This document shows positions 10,828 through 22,122 of a stretch of DNA of 64,000 nt, piece after piece. The stretch spans positions 29,801,577-29,865,576 of the forward strand of contig OY992532.1 in the NCBI GenBank assembly GCA_963921185.1, read 5' to 3'. This DNA is from Dasysyrphus tricinctus (lineage: Eukaryota > Arthropoda > Insecta > Diptera > Syrphidae). A program made the translations under genes and the position numbers. Within the stretch, counting starts at the first letter, position 1; each line of letters starts with the position of its first letter. Below the pieces are notes generated by a model. That model ran no database searches. It was not told the DNA's origin and was given only the letters and a program-made list of their open reading frames with translations.

Positions 10828-11760
10828 CTTCAAAGCCGAATATCTTTTGAACCCCATTGTATGGAGCTTAGCTGCCATATAAGAAAATGAAGTACTCTCA
10901 TTGACCTTTCCAATAACGTACGACACATTTCTGTTGAGTTGGTAGACCAAGTGCCAATCTAGAACTGCATTATTGTTATATTTGGGGTTTTTCATGTCCA
11001 AGTAGTTCTTAAACTCCATGGTCTACAGCTGATAGACATACAAATATTTGAAGATTATATTATTACCTTTTCAAAAATGTATGGCACATCACTGTTGAGT
11101 AAGAAGACCACGCTCCAATGCAGAAATGCATTATTGCTCTTTTCTGCATTTTTCCCAAATATCTTTTGAATCCCATGGTTGAGCGTATAACGCCCATATA
11201 AAAAATAAAGCACATAAGTTAACCTTTTCAACGATACCTGACACATTACTGTTGAGTTGTGCAACCAGTTACCATATTAAGAATGCATTTTAGTTGTTTT
11301 TGCTGCTTCAAAGCCGAATATCTTTTGAACCCCATAGTTTGGAGCATAGCTGCCATATAAGAAAATGAAGTACTCTCATTGACCTTTCCAATGACGTATG
11401 ACACATTTCTGTTGAGTTGGTAGACCAAGTGGCAATCAAGAACTGCCTTATTGTTATATTTGGGGTTTTTCATGTCCATGTAGCTCTTGAGCCCCGGGGT
11501 CTACGGCTTAACTGTCATATACACAAACGTAGTACATGCAATAACCTTTCCAACGATATATAACACATAAATGTTGAGCAGGTCATCCAAGTACCAATTA
11601 AGAAATGCATTATTATTGTTTTTGGTGCTTTAAAGCCGAATATCTCTTGAACCCCATGGTTTACAACTTAACGGCCATATAATAAAATGAAGTATTTGCA
11701 ATGACCTTTTCATGATTGATGTATGACATATCTCTGTTGAGTAGGTAGACCAGATCCCAT
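10828..11760 (-). repeat. Right module array of the foldback (six modules, inverted)
   Basis: The inverse anchor ends at 10928, 11089, 11246, 11406, 11568 and 11731, spacing 157-163 bp. Individual modules match particular left-arm modules in mirror order (11089 with 10690, 11246 with 10532, 11406 with 10372, 11731 with 10254), so the arms arose as one long inverted repeat and the left arm later lost parts. The module at 10928 is an extra copy near the centre. Confidence 0.75.
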
Positions 11761-12797
11761 ACATTTTTGCCCATTCTCCTTTGTTCCTTAAAAGTTTGTT
11801 CCTTTTGGGAAATTTCCTTTATTGCCGAATAAGAAAGGGAGAACATGTTTTTTTTTTCATAGAGCATGAAAATGATGAAAGGGTTTTTTTGGGGCTATCT
11901 TAGCCGAGAAGAAAACCGATAATTGTTTAGAAAGGAAATTAGAGCTTCATGGGTGGCCACTGGATTTGCTTGGTCTGACTGTCGTTTGAGCAATGTTCGG
12001 TGTCCCCTTCTATTTGTAATTATTAAATGCTGATACGAAACTTTAGTATTTAAGTGCTACTTAAAGGCTTATGATATACTTTTTCCTCTGCGTAAACTGT
12101 CACATAAGCGCTTATGTTCTGCTTCAATATTTATGTAAGTTTCGTATCAGCAAATGGGCCTCTGAAATTTTGTTTGGCTAAAGATATTAATTTTGTCTTC
12201 AGCTTTAATTCTCCATCAAAATAGTTTATGATTTTGTTTTCTAATCAACTCAAAATAGAAGAGCAAAATTTTCATTGATAGCTATAACTGGCGCCTTAGT
12301 CACGCTAATAGATATCAAGGGCATTCATGTGCAACGTCGTAAGTTTACAAATTGTTTAAAATGATAAGTTTACGCAAAAGTTTGTATGAACGACCTTTAT
12401 ATTCATTTGGTAAAATGCTATGTAAGTGAATCAGTTAAACGTCAAAGATTTATTTTACAGATTAGGTGTGTTCAAGATTAGACGTGTTTAGATGTCGATT
12501 AGGTCTGTTTGGTTACTGAAATTTCGTACGAATTCGTACAAACGCCAAAAAGTTGCAACAAGAGAACAGAATGAGAGACTAAGAAATTTCCCCTCCATGA
12601 AAAATCTTGCAAATTTCTGCTCATCAAATTTCTGTTTGCACTTTTGCAGCAAGTAAAATGTCAAACAAACGTCTGTGTGTATTTTTTTGTGTGTGTTTTA
12701 AGATTTGTCTGTTGTATTGTTATAATATAAGGCTGAACACAGCCAATTGTAAGCTTATTTAAAAGTACTGAATGCACTCACCGACTCAGACTTGATC

Positions 12798-13371
12798 GGG
12801 TCTATTATCGTATCCGATCGTAACAAATTTTTCTCCGATTTGTACGAAATCTACGAATTTTCTATCATCATAGCCGTTCCGATTACTCAATCGTAGATTC
12901 CTCAGACAAAATTCAAAGTATGCGTTGAAATGTCAAAATGAAAGCAACGCGTCACGATTTCATGCAGTGTATGGCGATTGTTTTGTTACTTTTCTCTCCG
13001 ATTGTCTCCGACAGTCAAATGCTTGCGGAACTTTGGCGTATGCGGACGAAAAAAATAAAAATTTTTAAAAAGCAATCAAACATGGAATCTGCTATATTTG
13101 CTGTATTTCTTAAGGATCTTCTCTTTTCTTTACTAGAAACTTTTTGCTCATACCGTTCTGCTTCCAAAAATAGTGCTGCACTTTCCATGATTCTTTCACA
13201 ATGAAAATTAATGTTTATTTATTTGACATACATTATTGTTTTATGTCAACTACATGCGTCGGTGCGCGTCTATATTTCTGTTACGATTCGGATACCATGA
13301 ACAAAATTAATTCTCCGATCGGAACTTTTCTCCGATCGGAGATTTCTCCGAACGGATACGATGATAGACCC
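12798..13371. mobile_element. TIR element, possibly PIF/Harbinger-derived
   Basis: The left end GGGTCTATTATCGTATCCG pairs with the right end CGGATACGATGATAGACCC. Subterminal CTCCGATCGGAG motifs repeat near the right end. On the minus strand a 57-residue frame (13188 to 13015) begins MESAALFLEAERYEQKV and continues KRRSLRNTANIADSMFDC, which resembles the N-terminus of animal Harbinger transposases (an acidic start, then an RR...RN...D..F pattern). That resemblance is a judgement from memory of the family. The target duplication is unclear. Confidence 0.45.
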
Positions 13372-13859
13372 CGATACCATCTGGCATTTATGTACGACAT
13401 TAGTATTGTTTCTTTGGAAGCGTCTGGTCGTATTTATTAAGAATATTTGTAGTTATGTATATTATATAGAATGCATAAATATAAGCATTCATACGAGTAT
13501 AAGTAGTTATCAAGTATTTTATTACTCGTAATAATAATGCTAGAGCTAGTATAACAGTGTTTGAAAGGGCGTGTCATGTTTGACGTTTTATACACAAAAG
13601 TGATACAAAACTGGTTTAAGGCGTTCGTTTACTTTGCAATAAGTTTTCCCCTCTATAAAATATTTTTTTTCCATTTTTCATGAATTGGACACTTCGTGCT
13701 ACAAAAGTACCCAAACACACCTATTTTTAAATGGAGAACCTCTCCCGGTGCTGAGAGTATGAATTTTGTAAAACCATACAATTTAGTTATGACGTTTTGA
13801 GCACATTCTCTTGCATTAATGTCAGGCAAGAAAATCCAAGTTGCGCTGAGCAGCCTCAA

Positions 13860-14160
13860 TCCCTGACATCGTCTTCAAATGAGCGAATATTATTTTTCAG
13901 ACATGTACGTACATACACTCTCAGCTTCAGCGGATATTTTCAACTGACCTCTCCAGGCGAAAAGGATTTGAAGTCTTCATATTACTAACAGGTCCGATAT
14001 GTTCAAATGTATCGATTGAATTTGCTATAGCTGGACCAGGCGATGCGGTGCTTGATGGCGACCAAAAGCAGTACCAACTGTACGAAACGAAAGGTTCGAG
14101 CAGACCCAACCTCGGTTTAAAGACCAAGTTCTCTGGTATCCACGATGGCTTGGTCTGACT
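13860..14160 (+). other. Coding-like island, identity unknown
   Basis: A T-rich tract and AG precede ACATGTACG at about 13901, and the plus frame then includes YTLSFSGYFQLTSPGEKD. A shifted frame further on includes EFAIAGPGDAVLDGDQKQYQ and ends SGIHDGLV before a stop at 14158. GC content and composition differ from the surroundings. It could be a decayed exon or two exons of a host gene. I recognise no domain. Confidence 0.2.
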
Positions 14161-14199
14161 TGAAGCAATGCGCATATGGGATCGTAAAGAATTTAAAAT

Positions 14200-16220
14200 A
14201 ACAAATATAGCCTCTTTGTCTTAAGCTTTTCTGAAGAACCACCTTTTCTACTTAAGATATTATTTGAACTGTGTTTTCAAATACAATTTATGGTCCTTTG
14301 CCAAAAGGTCGCTACAGGCTTATTCCTATGTGCATTATGCAAATCATTTTCTGTTGATATTTCACACTCTCAAATACTCAAAACTCTCCATGCATACTTT
14401 CCAAACAAAGCAATAAACAAACTTTTTACAAAAATAGATGGAAATTCGAAACACAAAAGAAAACGAAAAAAACACCCGGCAAAAGTTCTTTGACCGTCAA
14501 CAACTGTCAAAATAGTCAAACGCAACATGATGTTCTGTTCTATGATAAAATGGTAAACAATCCCCATGTGATATGTATAGATTCGTTTTTAATTCAAACA
14601 ACTATATGTACATATATTTTAAGACAAATTTATTTATTGAGGAAGAACTTTAGATATTTATTATCATTTTATGTTCTGCTTCGTGACAGTTTAGTCTATT
14701 AAGTAATTAGCGTTTGGGCTTTATGATGTCAGGTGGGATGTGACAGAATGCAAACAACCTCTACATTAGAATGTATCGCATTGTTATATTTATTTATATC
14801 AAATTCTTAGAAATATTTCACTAAGATATGTGGTTTTGAAAAATGTCCACAATCATCATTTTCAAAAGGGATTTGTTCTACAACGTGGAGAGACGTGGAA
14901 ATGAATTTGCTCGATTTCAAAAAGTGACACTAAATAATTTATATAAAATTTATTTTGTCAACAAACACCATCCATTGATGTGATATTCTTTGTTTAAATT
15001 GAAATGTGTTTTCCTCAGGTAAGATTTAAATTAATTGATGAAATTTATGAAGTTGTCATCAATCTTGTAAATATAGTGTTCATACATAGGTGCCATTAAT
15101 GCTACCTAATAATCTACTGTTGGTTCTATAAAGATAACCATCAATTCTACTAAAAGAGACACACAATGGAAATGAAACAATGAAATTATTTTCCATAGAA
15201 ATTATTTCAAGGGATTGTTAACGATTGCAAGATAAATCACTTAAGTAGTTGCTATTTGATAAATGAAAGTCCGACAGGAAAAAACTGAAGGTACTTAAGT
15301 CGCTATGGATAGAAAAAATCACGCTCGCAATGAAACGTTCAAACTACAAACTCACATTGAACTATTTTTGAATTAAAAAGTATGTCCTACATCATGGCAT
15401 GTATGACTGCATTTTTTTCTCCCTAGGAATGTCAGAATTAATAATTCATAACTTAAGTCGACACTTATCTCTGCTAGACCAAACTGTCGTTGCGTCTTTC
15501 CCTACAAAAAAGTAACTTTTTTCGTTGATTTTGAAAAACTTACGCAGAGCAATAAAAACATCCACCCTAGTTATCTTGCTTGTATTTTATTTCAAATTTC
15601 AAGGGCCCCTTTTCATTTTTGCTGTCTATAACAGAAAGAAACTATGCTGTCTGGTGAAAAAACTTTCATCCATAAGGACACTTAAGTTCAAATACGCTTT
15701 CCAACACAAACTAGTTTGTTTCTACATAAACATATAAGATTTATAAATTCTGATTCATACATATGTACAATAGGTATGTATGAAAACAACACTTCCTTAT
15801 AGGGAAAGAAGCCAGTAAGCAAGTAGATAGCATATCAAACGGCATATCACTTAGATGTTTTCCTCTAAAAGCAGTAGAAATATAAATACAACACGGAGTT
15901 TGACAAAACACTGAATTATTCATACACAGTAGAAAGATCCTGTGGTAAACAAAAAGACAACTAAAATTCGGCGATTCACCGGTCGATGAGTCTCCCCCTA
16001 GTGCCTGAATGCTAACATAAACGTAATCTTAAGGTTTTGACAAAAAAAAAATTATTTAAGATAGTTCGGGCAAGTTAAACAGCGGATTTGGTAAGTGGAT
16101 TTTTAGTGGCCAATTTGGGAAACTTAACTGTCACTTATCCAGGTAAGTGTGCACTACGACATAATTCCTATTGTGAAGTGTAACAAGTTTCTGATGTTAA
16201 GTAAATGGAAGGAAGATCAT
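14200..16220. other. Non-coding stretch
   Basis: AT-rich sequence without a supported gene or repeat. Short frames have no recognisable motif. Confidence 0.4.
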
Positions 16221-16845
16221 GGGCCCCATTCCTCACGCCCGAAATACGTGTGAATAAATTAAGTTCGTTGTGTATGTATAAGTTATCTGTCAACAATTTT
16301 CATCTCAATTTTGCGGAATTGCAAATATTCATGTGCACATAATTTTCTGTGTACACGGAGAATAATCCTACTTGCAGAAATGAGCCTCAAGACACAAGTG
16401 CCTATCTGGGTTTAATGACAGAAGGACTTCCAAACCATACATACATATGTAATGTATGTATACCCATAAGGTTAGGCATCATAAAAAGTTAATCAGGTAA
16501 ATCACTTTTAGTATGGCGTGTAGCTATTACATAGCATATATGTACATAATACATATATGCACTTATACCTCAAGATGATAAGTCTTAGAAAGTTTGTTTT
16601 CATAAGAGCCAAATCCAGTTATAAGGAACATTTTGAAATACAAAATTTTTTTTTCACTGTACAGCATATTGATACTCTTAAAAATTGTTATGTAAACCCT
16701 GTTTAGAAAGTGACTCTTTACTTGGCTGGGATGATGAGTTAGACCCTGTTTAGATTAGGAAGATTGAGACCGGTCTCACAGCAGTTTCTGGACAAGTAGA
16801 GAAGAAACACGGAAAATAATAATTCACGCTTGCGGAATTGGGCCC
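16221..16845. mobile_element. GGGCC-ended TIR element, about 625 bp
   Basis: The left end GGGCCCCATTCCTCACGC pairs imperfectly with the inverse of the right end, GGGCCCAATTCCGCAAGC. No coding capacity was seen. The tips resemble those of the small element at 10076-12161, but relationship and superfamily are not established. The target duplication is not clear. Confidence 0.4.
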
Positions 16846-17059
16846 CAGACGTTTCATTCAAAAGAGCAATTCAGGATTTTGGAAAAATTACATTAATATC
16901 ACACTATGTATTGCACAATTAGAATAAACTAGTACGTCCAGCCCTTGAAACTCGAGTGCTAATAACACTATCATCTAGTTGGCAAAATTCTAGAAAATCA
17001 TTCAAGAATCGATCACCAAAATGATTCGATTATTTCAATCAATCGATCCAATTTGATCC

Positions 17060-17670
17060 AAATTTTAAAACAATACAATTTGGATTGATTAAAAAAGCTA
17101 AAAAAAAATGAAATTTTCAGTTTTTACTGCTCCAGAAAAAGGTGATTTTATGTCAATTGGTTGACATTTTGATCGTAATACAATTTTATGTGAAAATATA
17201 GTTCGGCCCTTATCCATCAAGACATAAACTGTCAAATTTCATTCACGGATACGATGTCAATGGATTAAAAAACCTCTGAAAAATCACAATTTTTTTTATT
17301 AATTTTTACTGCTCCAAAAAAAGGTGATTTTAAAGCATTTGGGTGACATTTGTATTAAAATATCCTTTTTCTGTCAAAATATAGTTTGTTCCCTACATTT
17401 CAAGCCTTAACTGTCAAATTCAATTGAAAAATGGATACAAATCTGAATTTTTTGAATAATTTTTACTGCTCCAGAAAAAGGTGATTTTAAAGCAATTGGG
17501 TGACATTTGGATCGAATTATAGTATGTCCCCTATATTTCAAGCCATCAACTGTCAAATTCCATTGACTGATAGCTACGATGCCGAAGCCTCTAAGAAATC
17601 TGAAATTTTGGATGATTTTTTAATTCCAGAAAAAGGTGATTTTAAGGCAGTTGGGTCACACTTGGAGCCA
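17060..17670 (+). repeat. Tandem array of about four 155-182 bp units
   Basis: The block TTTTTACTGCTCCAGAAAAA followed by GGTGATTTTA recurs with GCTCC at 17129, 17311 and 17468 and a diverged unit at about 17623. Each unit also carries TTGGGTGACATTTG-like and AACTGTCAAATT-like segments in the same order. It is satellite-like and diverged; it may be the core of a larger repeat. Confidence 0.6.
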
Positions 17671-19689
17671 GCATGTTAAGCTAAACGTATAGAATTCTCG
17701 GCATTTAACTTAAAAGTGGATAAAACTCTGTTACCGGCGTGTAGTTGACACTAAAATTTTAATTGTCAACGCGTTGACAGCTCGTAGCAAAAGTGACGTT
17801 TGTATAAAATTGGGGCTAAGTTGAAACCAAAAGAAGTGGCATATGCATGCGACTTCTCGATTACAAAAAGTCATTCACACAGGCAGAGAACAACCTCTTT
17901 GGGCTAATTTAAACGAAGAGAATTATCAGTGCTTAACTTAAATGTGGAGAAAAATTGTTTTACCTATGTGAATAACACAACAAACGTTTTAGTTATAAGT
18001 GCATTGACAACTAATAGTTTTTTTTGCAAGCATGGATGAAATCGGTCGAACAAAATGACACCGGGGACTACTAACGCCATCACAGAAAAAACAATGGAGT
18101 TTCCGTGCTTAGGTTAAGCACCGAAAATTCTCCGTAAATTGATGAGCACCGATATCGTTTCTTTCATTCAATTCCCTTCGGGCTTGCAAAAAAACAGAGC
18201 TATTATCGATCACGTATGAGAGTCCGCTGACTGCCAGTCAGCCTGACAAAAAAGTGTGACATCTTTGGCGAAAATTGACGTTTGCATAAAATTTTTCGAT
18301 AGCAAAATGAGCCAGGGTATTTGTATACGATTTTTGGATGTACTCCAACATTAAGTAAAAATCGAAAGAATAATTGTATCGTTTAAAAGCAGTCTTGAGC
18401 GTCGAGAAGAACTGAACTACTTTTCTGCAGCACTGAGCGCTGCCATCGGACATTCCAATATTCTTTCCAGTCAGTGCTGGAAAATTGTTGGTTGGTGGGT
18501 GGACAAAATCAAAACGTCACCTATTTGTCGGTCACGTTTTGATTTTGTCCAAATAAAAACAAACTAATAATGAACGATTACTAATAACAAATAAAAACAA
18601 AGCAAAAAGTGAAAAGGCGATATTACATTATCATATAAATATGGCAAACTTGCCATATAAATACGGTCCATAAGTGACAAATCAGTGTGATTCAAACTAA
18701 ATTTTAACTTAAATATTCGTTTTCTAAGTACATTGGTGGAACCAAACAATATTTTATGGTCTGATTAAATTTAGAAGGCGTTTAGACAAAATCGATATCA
18801 GTGTATGCTTTTGAATTCGGCCGTTTTCGAAATTTTGTTTCCTATATTTTTATGAAACTTTTTCTAAGAAAATAAGTTTGATTAAATCTTCATAAAGATA
18901 GAAGCTTTAAAGTGCGAAGCTTGAAATTTCCAACAAAATGAGTTAAGGCAATTTTCCGAACAATGTTTAAGTGTACCGGGTGCCTGCTAATTCATAGTTT
19001 GCGGAGTGATTTCTGCGATAATCTTAAGAAAAAAATTGTATACGAGCAAGTTCCATCCTGAAGGAGGCAGGGTGGGAAATGTCCGAAAAATTGACTTTGA
19101 AATTTACTAAAAATCACATACAATAGCTGCATTTTACTATTCCCCAACTCTGATCCGGATTATTAGCATAATAAAACAAACAGGATCCGGATCCCAGTGC
19201 GATGGGAGTGTTATATATCTATCTCTGTTTATACTTTTGCTTTTGCCTTCTTTCTCTACTCTATTCTCTATTTTCTCTATAAGTAAGAGAAAAAATAATT
19301 TTTGCAAGAAAATGCTAAGGGTGTATGATCAGAATGGATTTCTAAATCGATATCCGAAATCAAAGTTGTGTTGTTTTTGTAATACATTTTCATATGCAAA
19401 TCCAATCCAGATCACTTTTTGAAAGCTAAAATTTCAATTTCAAGTAAGTAAGTAAGAATGATGGAAAAAATTACAATTCATGTACATAATTAAACCCATA
19501 ATATTTTCGGGTTTTTTTAAATCCCGTTTCAGAATTTAACTAAAAATTGATAAAGGCATTGAATTTCAAACATAAAAATAACACTTATGAAGCAAAGTTT
19601 TGAAAAAAAAAATGATCTACACAAGAAAAAAAAATCACAGTTTTGTCAAAAATTTTGAGTTTGAAATTTAATTTCTAAAAAACTATACA
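17671..19689. other. Non-coding stretch with one short hairpin
   Basis: A compact inverted repeat, GGACAAAATCAAAACGT facing ACGTTTTGATTTTGTCC, lies at 18501-18550. Otherwise nothing was supported; the open frames here look like chance. Confidence 0.4.
18501..18550. repeat. 50-bp hairpin
   Basis: Seventeen-base perfect arms around a 16-base centre. It could be a tiny MITE or a structured site; no flanking duplication was resolved. Confidence 0.5.
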
Positions 19690-19960
19690 CTGAAACAAGT
19701 TGACTTAAAAAGAACTTCTGCTTGGAAAAAAATCAGGTGCACCGCTTTCAAGAAAATAAAAAAAAAATTTTGTACGGCAGGTACTGTTATTTTTGGTTCT
19801 AAAAACAAAAATGAAAAAAAAGTGTGGGACAATGACCAATAATTACTATGTACCTAATAAATTTAAAGAAAATCGATTCATCCGTTAAGGATGTACCCGA
19901 ACAAACAGGCACACAAAATTGTGAGACCAACGATCTCTAAGTTCTTACATACCTAAAGTT
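19690..19960 (+). repeat. Diverged fragment of the GACA-bearing repeat family
   Basis: It carries ACGGCAGGTACTGTTATTTT, AAAGAAAATCGATTCATCCG and ACACAAAATTGTGAGACC in the order found in the copies at 31852 and 33183 (GGCAGGTACCGTTA, GAAGAAAATCGCTTCAGTGG, CAGAATTGTGCCACC). The tetranucleotide array itself is missing. Confidence 0.45.
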
Positions 19961-20470
19961 TTTTGTATACAAGATTTCTTCCAGTAATAGGTAAGTTTCC
20001 TTATCGTTAAAGATACATTGAACAAAAATTGTTGTATGTTCATGTGTATTTAAACTTTATCAATAGTGTTCGAGAGGACTCCACCTGGAAAATATATATT
20101 TCAGCGATATGTTGCACTACGATATCGTCTATTAATAGCCCAATTTAGGGACTAATATCCTTTATGAAGATTTTCTTTGGGGCCAGTTTTCTGGTTTTCA
20201 CTTCCGGGATCAGTTGTCCGGGGATAAGTTGAGGCGCGGGTTCACATGCGCGGGTTCAGTTGTGTTGGTATCAGGTGTGTTGGGTTCTGCTGCGTTGACA
20301 CCGTTCAATAGCAATGTGTCTGATGGGGATATTGCAACTGACGAGAAGGAATGTATGGTGTTTAAATAATGGGTTTTCTTCTCTAGCTAAGTGATTTTAC
20401 AATTTGTTATAAGATAGGAGTCAGTAACAAGGCAATTGTGTTAATTTCATAAACTATTTTTATGTTTATA

Positions 20471-22122
20471 TTATTCGTTTGATTTAAAAATCGTATTTTC
20501 CAAATTCTCTTGTAAAATACATTGAATTTCATCCTCATGGTGCCGCAACTCTCCATCTTCATTCCAAAATGGTAAAAGTTTTTGTTGCCACTGCATCAAA
20601 TCGTACAAATAACAAAAACTATTCTGTGTAGCTCTCTTAATCAGTTCCAAGTAATTTGGAAAAATTTGATATGCCCTTAGTTGTGCCATCAAATATTTTG
20701 CAAGTTTTTCATTTTCAAAATCTCTTAGTTTTAGAAAGAGCTCCTTGGCTCCAATGAAGCATTCTCTTGCTTGGGTATGAGTTGATGAATTCTTCGAATG
20801 AATCTTCCCCGAATACAATAAGGTTTGAGCTTTCAAATCTGCAAAGTTATGTAAATCACTTAAATTCAGTGATAGCTTAAACTTTCTTAATGCTAAGGTA
20901 ACGTCTTGAGGGGAAAGACTTTATGTGAAAAGAATAAAATTAAAAAGTTTTTACAACTTTTAACGTTTCAAATAGAATTATACTTGAAATGGCAGATTCC
21001 TAGCCAAAGATAAAATTCACACTTATTGCGTGGAACATCGTTGGACATGATGTGCCTTTCAATGTCATTAAGAACATTTAATGCTTCTTTATAGTTGCGA
21101 TTTGCTACCAAATACTCAGATTGACGTAATTTGGCAAAACAATATAAGCTGGGACTTTCTCTTGTTCCAACTAAATTAAGGTTATTCAATTTTTTTTACG
21201 AAAAAAAATATTCAATCAGATTTATACCTCCATAAATTGCTTTAGCGGCTCTCTCGGCAAAACTAGCTGAAATCTCAGGATTTATCTTAGAATTTATGGT
21301 AGCAACTTTTAAAAGTGTTTCGCAAAGCTTGGTACAAACATCTTGGTGCAGGAATTTGCGATCAGTATCGTTGGTATACCACATGGTTCCCTTGCATTTA
21401 TCTAAAGACATTTCCATATACGAAATAGCTTCTTCCAAACAATCATCTTAAGAAACCAAGTTATAGATTATAAAAGGTCCTTTAATAGAGTGATTTACCA
21501 TACCTTTCTCTGCTAATACAACACCATACTCAAAACGCGACCTAGATAACATCTCTGAGCAATCTTCTTCCCATTTTTTTGAAATTTTCAATATTATTTT
21601 ATAAATCTCCTTCACTAGCCAATTGAAAGCTGTGTCTTGAGCTTGAATCATATGAACCGTTTGTATAAGCAGCCTAAGTGTAAGCTTTTGATCAGCAATT
21701 GTTCGATATGCATCTTCAGCAGATTTCACATTCTCAACTATGGCCAATAGTAAACAATGAGATTCTCGAACACGCTTCTTGAAACGGAAATCTGTTCTCG
21801 TAAGATCGTCCTCAATTGCAACAAGTTTATTGAAGTATCTAGCAGCTACTGAACATCCATCATCTTGAAGTTTTTTTTCGAGTACTTTATAAATTTGATC
21901 TTGTGAAGTAGGGAGAGAGTTGGTGTGTACAGTCTTACAGGCTGAGATGAGTATATTTTCGTTATGCCGATGACGTTTTGACTGGGTTGAATTAGACTTT
22001 TTTTGATTGGATTTTTGCATTTTTTCAACAAAATTTTGTATGTTAAATACAATCGGATTGTTATTTTTTTTTTTTATTGTGATGTTTGTCAGAATAATTA
22101 GTAAAACTTTTTCAAAGTTCAT
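20471..22122 (-). CDS. Four-exon helical (TPR-type) protein gene
   Basis: Exons on the minus strand: 22122 (or ATG 22020) to 21504, 21446-21228, 21170-20984 and 20918-20471. Introns are 57, 57 and 65 bp, all GT-AG, and every junction keeps frame, giving 490 residues, or 456 from the inner Met. I favour the inner start (MQKSNQKKSNSTQ), since the upstream extension is low-complexity. The protein is helix-rich. Joined exons 3 and 4 give FYLWLGICHF then LALRKFKLSLNLSDLHNFAD, with TPR-like spacing of W, G, A and F. Other TPR-like pairs are at SEYLVANRNYKEALNVLNDI and RECFIGAKELFLKLRDFENE. No signal peptide or membrane segment is convincing. The family could not be named; axonemal TPR proteins are one possibility but unsupported. 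It is the only intact-looking host gene in the window, with no interrupting repeat. Confidence 0.8.

Larger units (their letters stand above)
10103..12028. mobile_element. Modular foldback transposon, 8-bp target duplication, P-like ends
   Basis: GCTGATAC is duplicated at 10095-10102 and 12029-12036. The ends are inverted repeats: CATTGAATAACTACAAATAG on the left, and ATTTAATAATTACAAATAG inverted from the right, each followed by AAGGG(G)ACACCG. Inside, about 160-bp modules form a tandem array in one orientation (left arm) and the mirror orientation (right arm). No transposase frame is present, so it is non-autonomous. An 8-bp duplication, a CA-start tip and long module-bearing arms recall P-superfamily foldbacks such as Galileo, but hAT-type elements also make 8-bp duplications, so the superfamily is a hypothesis. 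Confidence 0.65.
10076..12161. mobile_element. Small GGGCC-ended TIR element, split by a foldback transposon
   Basis: The left end reads GGGCCTATTAGATCC then TTGCTGATAC. The right end, inverted, reads GGCCCATTTGCTGATACGAA. Without the 1926-bp insertion and one 8-bp duplication the element is about 150 bp with an imperfect hairpin (GCTGATACGAAACTT facing AAGTTTCGTATCAGC). This gives an independent pre-insertion sequence for the site, which confirms the duplication flanking the larger element. Confidence 0.6.

Noticed and set aside
10161..11867. Several short frames with FKRYSALKQQK-like residues on both strands
   Set aside because: They recur because the 160-bp modules recur; frames are short, broken at each module edge and on both strands.
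12938..13204. 88-residue plus frame starting MKATRHDFMQCMAIVLLLFS, looking like a secreted protein
   Set aside because: It lies entirely within a TIR element and overlaps a minus frame that looks more like a transposase remnant; no splice or poly(A) context.
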